This document shows positions 9,681-18,116 of a stretch of 64,000 bases of DNA, one piece after another; the stretch's first letter is position 1; each line of letters opens with the position of its first letter. Source of the stretch: Algoriphagus iocasae (GTDB lineage Bacteria > Bacteroidota > Bacteroidia > Cytophagales > Cyclobacteriaceae); contig NZ_JACIJO010000002.1 of the NCBI RefSeq assembly GCF_014206875.1, forward strand, positions 372,001 through 436,000. Reading direction: 5' to 3'. Made by a program: the position numbers and the translations under genes. The notes under the pieces were generated by a model, which ran no database searches, was not told the origin of the DNA, and saw only the letters and a list, made by a program, of their open reading frames with translations.

Positions 9681-11321
9681 ATGAAAAAACATGTACTTCT
9701 CTGGATTTGTTTGGCAATGGCAATTTTCTCATGTACCAATGAAACAGATCCTCTTCTTCAAGATTCGATTTTAATTAACAACGACTCAGAGTTATTGAGT
9801 CAAAGAATGTCCAGAGAAGGTTCCGGAGTTATAGGAATCACTGATCCAACACTGGAATCTGGAAGAATTTCGGAAGACGAAATCCCTGCATCTGAACTTC
9901 CATTGGTTTTAATTTCCCAAGTGACAGCTCCTGTGTATGATGGAAATACACTGAAGGCAACTCATGTCGATATTGATGGAAATTATGCCTTTGTTTCTTA
10001 CAATACTGAAGGTCCTACCTATTTAGGTGCTATCGAAATTTTTGACATTTCTGATATTTATAATCCAAAAATCACTTCCCAAGCTATCTTTACCGATACT
10101 GATATAAGCTCTGTAGCTTATAAAAGCGGGAAATTATACTTGGCAGCAGCAGTTAATATTGATGCCAACTCAGAAGTGTCTTCACCAGCCAATTTAATTA
10201 CCGTATCTGTTTCTGCAGGACAGTTCACTTCGGATTTTAATTATACTTCAGTTCCAGGTTTTGTAGCTACTGATGTCGCACATACAACAAATAACACTGC
10301 TTTAACCAGCGGAAACCCTGGAATTATTGGACTGTTTGATGTTTCCGATACTCCAGGGACTTCATCCGAAATGGAAGATCTGAGAGCGGTGGCATTTGGT
10401 AATGATAAATTGGCGGTATTGAGTGGCGTTTCAGGTGTTCATATTTTGGATCCAAATTCTCTTTCAGAAGTTCTTACGATTCCAATAAGCCTGGATGTGG
10501 CAGGAGCCAAAAGAACCATGGAAATCGAAAATAATCACCTATTTGTTTCTGAAGGAGCAAAAGGTGCAGGGATCTATGAAATGTCTGATGGTTCTTTGAT
10601 CCAAAAACTTGCAATTCCAATCAATCCAGATGATGTAGAACCTGGAGATATTGTCACCAATGCAGTTTCTGTAGACGAAGGTCTATTATTTATGGCCAAT
10701 GGAGCAGCTGGAATTTCCATTTCTGATGTTTCTGAAATCTCTTCTATCAAAGAATTCGGTGTACTGGACTTAGACGGATCCTCCAATTTTGTAAGAAATG
10801 AAGAAGAGTTTGTTTTTGTTGCCACCGGCTCCGGAGGATTACAAATCATGAAAATCAATGTTCAGGAAGAGACCCCTACTCCACCTACCGGATCTGGTAT
10901 CAATTGCGAAGGTTTATCAGCTTATACCGGAAGCAGTAATCTTAATATCAATAGTAATGAGTCCCAAGCTTATACTGGAGCAGCATCACTGAAAAATGTC
11001 AATGTCGGCGGAACTTTCTTGTTTTGCGGATCTCTTGCTGTTGAACAAAATTTGAATATAAATAGCAATGGTTTAATGACTGTAAACGGTTCTTTCGCTT
11101 TTGGGCAGTATCGTAAAAATTCAACATTGAATATCAACAGCCAGTCGAAACTTCAACTTCATGGCAGCACTGTGATCTATGGTGATCTGAGACTGAATAG
11201 TGGAGCAACGCTTGAGTTTGTAGGTGAAGGGAATAGCATCACTGTATACGGAACGGTTACTGTCAATAGTGGGGCACAGATAACTGGAAGCTACACTGAT
11301 ACTGAAGGTAAACTAAATTAA
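9681..11321 (+). CDS. LVIVD-repeat beta-propeller lipoprotein with adhesin-like tail
   Basis: A 546-residue exported lipoprotein with the signal peptide and lipobox IFSC, Cys18 being the lipidated residue. Residues about 70-395 hold repeats built around patterns such as GAIEIFDISDIYNPK and GVHILDPNSL, the LVIVD propeller family. These occur in many secreted Bacteroidota proteins of unknown ligand. After a TPPTG linker, residues about 405-546 change to Asn/Ser/Gly-rich beta repeats (NLNINSNG, TVNGSF, TVNSGAQ) like those of the T9SS protein encoded just upstream. No T9SS sorting domain is present, so anchoring should be by lipid. It sits between two T9SS cargo genes on the same strand, which suggests a shared surface role. 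Confidence 0.8.
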   Translation: MKKHVLLWICLAMAIFSCTNETDPLLQDSILINNDSELLSQRMSREGSGVIGITDPTLESGRISEDEIPASELPLVLISQVTAPVYDGNTLKATHVDIDGNYAFVSYNTEGPTYLGAIEIFDISDIYNPKITSQAIFTDTDISSVAYKSGKLYLAAAVNIDANSEVSSPANLITVSVSAGQFTSDFNYTSVPGFVATDVAHTTNNTALTSGNPGIIGLFDVSDTPGTSSEMEDLRAVAFGNDKLAVLSGVSGVHILDPNSLSEVLTIPISLDVAGAKRTMEIENNHLFVSEGAKGAGIYEMSDGSLIQKLAIPINPDDVEPGDIVTNAVSVDEGLLFMANGAAGISISDVSEISSIKEFGVLDLDGSSNFVRNEEEFVFVATGSGGLQIMKINVQEETPTPPTGSGINCEGLSAYTGSSNLNINSNESQAYTGAASLKNVNVGGTFLFCGSLAVEQNLNINSNGLMTVNGSFAFGQYRKNSTLNINSQSKLQLHGSTVIYGDLRLNSGATLEFVGEGNSITVYGTVTVNSGAQITGSYTDTEGKLN

Positions 11322-11345
11322 ACGAACTCCTTTCAATCCATCACG

Positions 11346-11376
11346 AAAGCCAATTTTTAATAGATTGGCTTTTTTT
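11346..11376 (+). terminator. Intrinsic terminator after the LVIVD lipoprotein gene
   Basis: A 9-bp inverted repeat (11346-11354 with 11364-11372) followed by a run of T, 24 bases after the stop codon. Confidence 0.85.
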
Positions 11377-11498
11377 ATCACCTAATTAAATAATTTTTAT
11401 GAATTAATATGTAATACAGTCTATAAATACTATTTTCCCTCAAATTTTCAATATTTATTAAATGAGAACATATTTATTTTTAGCTAGTTACATGAAAA

Positions 11499-11533
11499 TT
11501 TGGTAGAAATCTAATCAAAACCTGTTAAATTTG
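11499..11533 (+). promoter_or_regulatory. Putative promoter of the giant T9SS protein gene
   Basis: TTTG at 11499-11502 and TAAATTTG at 11526-11533 (exact TAnnTTTG) are separated by 23 bases, at the long end of the usual spacing. The start codon is 47 bases further on. Confidence 0.5.
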
Positions 11534-11580
11534 AAATGCAATTTTGTTTATACGAAATTTAATTTATGAATTAAGTTTTA

Positions 11581-14500
11581 ATGAGTAGAATTCTATACCA
11601 TTGTATATTATTATTCTTACTGATTTTTGTCGGGTGGGATGCGTATGGGCAATGCCCAACAGTCAATACATATACTTCGGGATCGAATACAATCATTATT
11701 CCCAGTGGGGTAACTTCAATTACGGTTGAAGCTTGGGGAGGAGGAGGAAGGGGCGGTTCTTGGTCTGGAACTGGTGCAGGAAATCAAGGTAAAGGTGGAG
11801 GTGGCGGAGGTGGAGCTTATTCACTATCTGTTCTAACTGTTACTCCAGGGGAAACTTATACTTATGTTGTCGGCTCAGGGAGCAACACCGCATCCTCTGG
11901 AGGAAATTCTAGATTCTATTTAACATCTTCCCCGGGTACAGACCTAGTTAGAGCAGTTGGTGGAAATTCAAGTGGTGATAACTCTTCTTTAGCTGGTGCT
12001 GGAGGAAGTGCAGCAAGCGGAGTAGGAACTATTAAATACTCTGGAGGAAATGGAGCTAATGGAACAAGTTCCTATGGCGGAGGTGGAGGGTCTTCATCAG
12101 GAACATCACTACCAGGTGTAACTGCCAACAATTTAAATGGGGCAACTGCTCCTTCAGGAGGAGGAAATGGCGGTAATGGTAGATCAGGATCAAGAGGTGC
12201 TGGTTCTAGTCCAGTTTCAGGTCCAGGAGGAGGTGGAGGTGGAGCATTTAAAGACAATAATACAAATCAACCAGGAGGATCAGGCGCGAATGGCCAAATA
12301 ACTATTTCCTACTCACTTCCTGCAAATACCGCAATAAGCGCCGCCCCCAATCAGACACAATGCATTAATACAGCATTAACACCAATTACCTTCGCCACAA
12401 CAGGGGCAACGGGCATAGGGGCTGCAACAGGTTTACCTGCCGGAGTTACCGCTAACTGGGCAAGTAATACAATTACAATTTCTGGAATACCTACAACAAC
12501 AGGAGTATTTAGTTACTCTATCCCAATGACTGGTGGATGTATAACTGGTCAATCCCCAGCGACTGGAACCATCACTGTTACTCCAAACAATACAGTTTCA
12601 GCTGCATCTTCTACACCGACTCTGTGTATCAACGACCCATTAACCAATATCACACATACCACCACTGGAGCAACTGGAATCGGTGCTCCGACTGGATTGC
12701 CTGCTGGAGTAACAGCCGCCTGGGCAGGAAATACTATAACCATTTCGGGAACACCAACTGCTTCCGGTACCTTCAATTACTCCATCCCGCTTACCGGGGG
12801 ATGTAACAATCCGGCCGTTAATGCTACTGGAACCATCACTGTTACTCCAAACAATACTGTTTCAGCTGCATCTTCTGCACCTACTCTATGTATCAACGAG
12901 CCATTAACCAATATCACACATACCACCACCGGAGCAACTGGAATCGGTGCTCCGACTGGATTGCCTGCTGGAGTAACAGCCGCCTGGGCAGGAAATACTA
13001 TAACCATTTCGGGAACACCAACTGCTTCCGGTACCTTCAATTACTCCATCCCGCTTACCGGGGGATGTAACAATCCGGCCGTCAATGCTACTGGAACCAT
13101 CACTGTTACTCCAAACAATACTGTTTCAGCTGCATCTTCTGCACCGACTCTGTGTATCAACGACCCATTGACCAATATCACACATACCACCACCGGAGCA
13201 ACTGGAATCGGTGCTCCGACTGGATTGCCTGCTGGAGTAACAGCCGCCTGGGCAGGAAATACTATTACGATTTCAGGAACACCAACTGCTTCCGGTACCT
13301 TCAATTACTCCATCCCGCTTACCGGGGGATGTAACAATCCGGCCGTCAATGCTACTGGAACCATCACTGTTTCTCCAAATAATACTGTTTCAGCTGCATC
13401 TTCTGCACCGACTCTGTGTATCAACGACCCATTGACCAATATCACACATACCACCACCGGAGCAACTGGAATCGGTGCTCCGACTGGATTGCCTGCTGGA
13501 GTTACAGCCGCCTGGGCAGGAAATACTATAACCATTTCGGGAACACCAACTGCTTCCGGTACCTTCAATTACTCCATCCCGCTTACCGGGGGATGTAACA
13601 ATCCGGCCGTCAATGCTACTGGTACGATTTTCGTCAATCCTAATGCATCAATTGATAATTTTGACATTAATCTTTGTACAGGGGGTTCATTTTCTATTAC
13701 TCCTTCAAATGGTACAGATGGTATAATCCCGGCAGGAACCACTTATTCTTGGAATCCGCCGGCAGTAACAGGAGGGATAACTGGTGGAGCGTCAGGGACT
13801 GGAGCAAATAGTATTTCTGGTACTTTGGTTAACCCAACGGGTTCTTCCCAAACTGCAACTTATACTGTTACTCCACTCAGCGGAACATGTGCAGGAATGC
13901 CTTTTACTATTACTGTTACCGTAGATCCAATTACTGCGATTACAACTCAGCCAGATAATACTGACCGTGTTGAATGTTTTGGAGATGGTTTTAACCCATT
14001 AACAGTCGTAGCAGAAGGTGGAGACTTAAGTTACCAATGGTATTCTGTTCCAACACAAACAAATTCAGGTGGTACTGCAGTATCTGGAGCTACCTCTGAC
14101 ACATTTACTCCTCCCTCCACTACAGAAGGAATTTCCTTTTATTATGTTGTTGTTACAGGAAATTGTGGAATTGAAACCTCCACAGTTTCGGGAGAATTTA
14201 GAGTCAATCCTCCCATAACGGTCATTGATCTTGATCCATCCACTTCAGATGAAACAGAGTGTTTGGGAGATCCTTTTCCAACATTATCCGTTTTAGCGTC
14301 TGGTGAAGGAACTGTCACTTATCAATGGTACAGAAATACTTCAGATTCAAATACAGGAGGAACCTTAATATCAGGTGCCAATAGTGAGGATTATACCCCA
14401 TTATCAGACGAAGTCGGAACATATTATTATTATGCAGTAGCTTCAAGTAATTGTGGAACGGTCCCATCGGCTGTATCCGGAGCATTCACAGTAACACCTC

Positions 14501-17500
14501 CAACTTCCATTGATAGTGAAGAATTAGGTGGACAGACAATTTGTGATGTTGATACGTTCGATCCTATCTCAGTTGATGCCATTGGAACTGGCACGCTGCA
14601 TTATCAATGGTATAGCAACACCACAGCTTCCAAGACTGGACCAGATGTTACAGCTGTCGGAACAGATTCGGATACATTTACTCCCCTAACCACAGCCCAA
14701 GGAACCACCATGTATTATTTTGTTGAGGTTTCTAGTGCTTGTGGAACTAATGTGATTTCAAATCTATCTGGAGCATTTACAGTTAGTATTGATAATACTG
14801 CAGCCGCTCCATCTTCTGACCCAACAGTTTGTATTAATACTACTTTGCCAAGTGTTACTATTGCCACCACAGGAGCAACAGGTATTGCAAATGATGGCGA
14901 CAATTCAGGTGTAAATGGACTTCCAGTAGGGGTTTCCGCAACATGGTCAGGTGATATAATTACCATCTCAGGTACACCATCAGAATCAGGAACATTTAAT
15001 TATGCTATTCCTTTAACAGGAGGTTGTGGAATTGTTGAAGCAACAGGAACAATTACTATAACACCTGATAACACTGCTGCCGCACCTTCATCTAGTCCAA
15101 CACTTTGTATAAATACTGCCTTGACTAGTATTACAATCGGAACTACTGGAGCAACAGGTATTTCAAATGATGGTGACAATACGGGCGTAAATGGTCTTCC
15201 AGCTGGGGTTTCTGCAACATGGGCCGGTAATACTATTACCATTTCTGGAACTCCTACAGTTTCTGGAACATTTAATTATTCCATTCCGATGACAGGAGGT
15301 TGTGGAACTGTGAATGCCACAGGAACCATCACAGTTACGCCGGATAATACTGCCGCTGCACCTTCTTCTAGTCCTACACTTTGCATTAATTCTCCTCTTT
15401 CAGCTATTACAATAGCTACGACAGGGGCAACGGGAATTGCAAATGATGGAGACAATACAGGCGTAAATGGTCTTCCAGCTGGAGTATCTGCAACATGGGC
15501 TGGTAATACTATTACCATTACTGGAACTCCAACCGAATCTGGAACATTTAATTATTCGATTCCAATGACAGGAGGATGTGGAACTGTCAATGCAACTGGT
15601 ACAATTGAGGTTACTCCATTAGCTACAGTTAGCGCTCCTTCTGTATCATTCCCAAGTGTATGTATAAGTAGCCCAACACTTACACCATTTACTCAAACCA
15701 CATCAGGAGTAACAGCTATTGATCAAGACGGAGTGCCTGGTGTAAATGGATTACCTCCCGGTATTTCTGCTACATTCTCTGGAAATACAATCACTTTTTC
15801 TGGAACAGCGACTACTACAGGGCTTTATACCTATAATATACCATTAACAGGAAGTTGTATTAATGGCCTGACAGCCACGGGAACAATAGATGTTACTCCC
15901 GATTATGAATTGACTTCAGTCTCCTCTGTATCTGCAACTGTGGCAGGAGGTTCTGCGAATATTACGATTAATGGAAATCTAGCTAAACTTCCCAATGGAA
16001 TTTATGAAGTCACTTATATCCTTGATGATGGTATAAATCCTCCCGCCGAGTACACTTCTTCTTCATTTTCGGTATCAAATGGCAGGGGATCGTTCAACTC
16101 CATCCCACTTGATGATGAAGATGTAGATGTCTATACTCTTACTATAAAAAACATTAAAAAAGTAACAGACGTATGTACGATAGACTTGGATGTTAATGAC
16201 CCAGTCAATACCACCTATTTCAGCGTTTGCGGCGCTCCGTTTAATTCAAACGGAACATTTTATGTCCCTGCAGGGATTTTAGAGGTGACTATTCAGGCTT
16301 TCGGAGCTGGAGCAAGTGGAGAATCCAAGTTAATTACGATTCCTGTGACTCCGGGTGAACCCCTAGGAGTTTTTGTTGGCCAAAATAATGGGTCCCTTGT
16401 TCCAAATGGGAGAAATACTTACGTTACCCGCGATTCTTCACTTCCAGACGCAGTAACAAGCAGCCTTATCTATGCCGCTGGTGGAGGTGGTGCCGGAGAC
16501 AATGGACAGGTTCTGATATCTTATTCATGTCCTGACGCAAACTCCTTTGATTGTATTGAGGTCATTGATGATGGAGCTGTAAGTGGGATTGCTGTTATTG
16601 AATTTATTTGCGACACAGATTGGGATGCTCCTCAAGGCTTGACTGAATTTACGGTAACTTCTGTAGGTGGCGGTGGTGGTGGTGGAATGGGCAAAGCTGC
16701 TGGTGGAGGTGGAGCTGGCGGATTTGCTCAAACTACGGTAAATGTAAGTAACCCTTATGGCTTACCCGCAAGCAGTACATTTGATATAATTGTTGGTGAT
16801 GGTGGTAGCGGAGCGACCTCAACTTCAATGAGAGGTTTTAATGGGGATAGTTCCTCTGTAACTGGAATTGTTGACGGTAATCCATTCATTCTTAGTGCAA
16901 AGGGTGGCGGCGGAGGTGGATCAGATAATTTACCTGCTGGAGGGTCCGGTGCTTCTGGCGGAGGAGGTGCCTTTAACGGAATTCTCACAGGAGCTGATGT
17001 AGTGAATAATAATGGAGGTAGTGGATCTACTGGTTTTAATGGAGGTGGAAGTGCAAAAAAAACCTTCACTAATGATCCAACTAAAGGTGCCGCAGCTGGT
17101 GGTGGTGGTGGAGGTGCAGCTTATACTCTTCAAAAAGACCTTGATGGCCAAGCTGCCGGAGCTGGAAATGCATTCGGTGGTGAGGGAGGAAATGGATCTT
17201 CTTTCACACTCGGTGGAATTACTTACTACTTTGGTGGTGGTGGTGGTGGAAATGGATTTAACTTTGAAGGTAATTCACAAATGCAATCTCCGGGTCCAGG
17301 TGGCGAAGCGCCAGACGGTAGTTTATTAGGTGGAAATGGTAGCGTCACAGGATCAGGAACCAACGGAGCATCTCGCACTGGATCTGGTGGCGGAAGCGGA
17401 ACTGGTGGTGGAGGATACGGTGGAACAGGTCGCGTTTTTATTACTTATCCTGTTTTCCGCATCCTCCAAGTCGAATACCAATCTTTTGAAGCGAACTTCA

Positions 17501-18048
17501 ATGATGAAAATCGAACTGGAGAACTAAATTGGAGAACCTCTAAAGAATGGGAGAACTCTCATTTTGAAATAGAGAGAGCTGTTAATACTACCAATCAGTG
17601 GCAGAAAATCGGTGAAGTCAAAGGTCAAGGCTATTCTGAATCTCCAACTGAATATGCATTTATAGATCAAACTCTGCCTACGACCGGTGGGAATGTATTC
17701 TATCGATTAAAGCAGGTGGACTATGATGAATCGTTCTCTTATAGTGTGACAAGATCTATTCAGGTTCCTGGACTCAAAGGAAAAACCAATTGGATCATTT
17801 ATCCTAACCCAAGTGAAAACAGAACATCTGTGGTAGTAGGACTATTAAATACTGCCAAGTACAATGATGAACCAATCATTATTAGAATCTCGGATGTAAG
17901 AGGCGTGGTGCAAACCTATACAGCAGCAACACTTGAAGAAGTTAACACTGCAGTGAATTCGTATTTGGAAAATGCCATTTCTGGAATTTACATCGTCCAG
18001 TTTATTTGGGGAGATCATTCTGAACAAATCAAAATCGTCAGAAAATAA
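11581..18048 (+). CDS. Giant secreted repeat protein with glycine-rich domains and T9SS sorting domain
   Basis: A 2155-residue exported protein. Residues 1-23 are a signal peptide (cleavage near AYGQ). Residues about 40-245 are a glycine-rich domain with many GGGG runs. From about 250 come Ig-like/cadherin-like units of roughly 88 residues, each with the core LPAGVTAxWAGNTITISGTPT. One is divergent, four are nearly identical at the DNA level (12586-13641), and three 92-residue relatives follow at 14791-15618. Between them, about 690-1065, are other Ig-like units with YQWY cores. A second glycine-rich region spans about 1550-1955. The final ~200 residues hold the LQVEYQSF module and a T9SS sorting domain beginning WIIYPNP near 2070. 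It is probably a long surface adhesin; no enzyme motif is seen. Confidence 0.85.
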   Translation: MSRILYHCILLFLLIFVGWDAYGQCPTVNTYTSGSNTIIIPSGVTSITVEAWGGGGRGGSWSGTGAGNQGKGGGGGGGAYSLSVLTVTPGETYTYVVGSGSNTASSGGNSRFYLTSSPGTDLVRAVGGNSSGDNSSLAGAGGSAASGVGTIKYSGGNGANGTSSYGGGGGSSSGTSLPGVTANNLNGATAPSGGGNGGNGRSGSRGAGSSPVSGPGGGGGGAFKDNNTNQPGGSGANGQITISYSLPANTAISAAPNQTQCINTALTPITFATTGATGIGAATGLPAGVTANWASNTITISGIPTTTGVFSYSIPMTGGCITGQSPATGTITVTPNNTVSAASSTPTLCINDPLTNITHTTTGATGIGAPTGLPAGVTAAWAGNTITISGTPTASGTFNYSIPLTGGCNNPAVNATGTITVTPNNTVSAASSAPTLCINEPLTNITHTTTGATGIGAPTGLPAGVTAAWAGNTITISGTPTASGTFNYSIPLTGGCNNPAVNATGTITVTPNNTVSAASSAPTLCINDPLTNITHTTTGATGIGAPTGLPAGVTAAWAGNTITISGTPTASGTFNYSIPLTGGCNNPAVNATGTITVSPNNTVSAASSAPTLCINDPLTNITHTTTGATGIGAPTGLPAGVTAAWAGNTITISGTPTASGTFNYSIPLTGGCNNPAVNATGTIFVNPNASIDNFDINLCTGGSFSITPSNGTDGIIPAGTTYSWNPPAVTGGITGGASGTGANSISGTLVNPTGSSQTATYTVTPLSGTCAGMPFTITVTVDPITAITTQPDNTDRVECFGDGFNPLTVVAEGGDLSYQWYSVPTQTNSGGTAVSGATSDTFTPPSTTEGISFYYVVVTGNCGIETSTVSGEFRVNPPITVIDLDPSTSDETECLGDPFPTLSVLASGEGTVTYQWYRNTSDSNTGGTLISGANSEDYTPLSDEVGTYYYYAVASSNCGTVPSAVSGAFTVTPPTSIDSEELGGQTICDVDTFDPISVDAIGTGTLHYQWYSNTTASKTGPDVTAVGTDSDTFTPLTTAQGTTMYYFVEVSSACGTNVISNLSGAFTVSIDNTAAAPSSDPTVCINTTLPSVTIATTGATGIANDGDNSGVNGLPVGVSATWSGDIITISGTPSESGTFNYAIPLTGGCGIVEATGTITITPDNTAAAPSSSPTLCINTALTSITIGTTGATGISNDGDNTGVNGLPAGVSATWAGNTITISGTPTVSGTFNYSIPMTGGCGTVNATGTITVTPDNTAAAPSSSPTLCINSPLSAITIATTGATGIANDGDNTGVNGLPAGVSATWAGNTITITGTPTESGTFNYSIPMTGGCGTVNATGTIEVTPLATVSAPSVSFPSVCISSPTLTPFTQTTSGVTAIDQDGVPGVNGLPPGISATFSGNTITFSGTATTTGLYTYNIPLTGSCINGLTATGTIDVTPDYELTSVSSVSATVAGGSANITINGNLAKLPNGIYEVTYILDDGINPPAEYTSSSFSVSNGRGSFNSIPLDDEDVDVYTLTIKNIKKVTDVCTIDLDVNDPVNTTYFSVCGAPFNSNGTFYVPAGILEVTIQAFGAGASGESKLITIPVTPGEPLGVFVGQNNGSLVPNGRNTYVTRDSSLPDAVTSSLIYAAGGGGAGDNGQVLISYSCPDANSFDCIEVIDDGAVSGIAVIEFICDTDWDAPQGLTEFTVTSVGGGGGGGMGKAAGGGGAGGFAQTTVNVSNPYGLPASSTFDIIVGDGGSGATSTSMRGFNGDSSSVTGIVDGNPFILSAKGGGGGGSDNLPAGGSGASGGGGAFNGILTGADVVNNNGGSGSTGFNGGGSAKKTFTNDPTKGAAAGGGGGGAAYTLQKDLDGQAAGAGNAFGGEGGNGSSFTLGGITYYFGGGGGGNGFNFEGNSQMQSPGPGGEAPDGSLLGGNGSVTGSGTNGASRTGSGGGSGTGGGGYGGTGRVFITYPVFRILQVEYQSFEANFNDENRTGELNWRTSKEWENSHFEIERAVNTTNQWQKIGEVKGQGYSESPTEYAFIDQTLPTTGGNVFYRLKQVDYDESFSYSVTRSIQVPGLKGKTNWIIYPNPSENRTSVVVGLLNTAKYNDEPIIIRISDVRGVVQTYTAATLEEVNTAVNSYLENAISGIYIVQFIWGDHSEQIKIVRK
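12586..13641 (+). repeat. Four tandem 264-bp repeats within the giant T9SS gene
   Basis: Units start at 12586, 12850, 13114 and 13378, each exactly 264 bp (88 codons). They differ from each other at only scattered bases, many silent. The period is a whole number of codons, so units can be gained or lost without a frameshift. The last unit diverges near its 3' end, where FVNP replaces TVTP. Confidence 0.93.
14791..15618 (+). repeat. Three older tandem 276-bp repeats within the giant T9SS gene
   Basis: Units start at 14791, 15067 and 15343 with a 276-bp (92-codon) period. They share the LPAGVSATWAGNTITI core with the 264-bp repeats but contain an extra NDGDNTG insertion and are much less alike at the DNA level, so this expansion is older. 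Confidence 0.85.
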
Positions 18049-18060
18049 ATACCCATTAAA

Positions 18061-18104
18061 AAACTAAGCCCTTTGAATATTTTTCAAAGGGCTTAGTTTT
18101 TTAT
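18061..18104. terminator. Bidirectional terminator between convergent genes
   Basis: A 17-bp inverted repeat (18061-18077 with 18083-18099) with a 5-base loop, A-rich before and T-rich after. It separates the T9SS gene (plus) from the AsmA-like gene (minus). Confidence 0.9.
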
Positions 18105-18116
18105 ATTTCTCGAATT

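Noticed and set aside
12549..13568. Long open frames on the minus strand across the 264-bp repeats, three of them identical
   Set aside because: They run antisense to a convincing T9SS gene, repeat with the same 264-bp period and encode low-complexity Val/Pro/Ala-rich sequence. They are shadows of the repeat.
12586..13641. Possible CRISPR-like array from regular repeats
   Set aside because: Units are 264 bp with no short repeat-spacer pattern and encode protein in one frame.
17012..17527. Plus-strand frames rich in Val, Glu and Leu in the glycine-rich region
   Set aside because: They are out-of-frame readings of GGT/GGA-rich codons of the T9SS gene.
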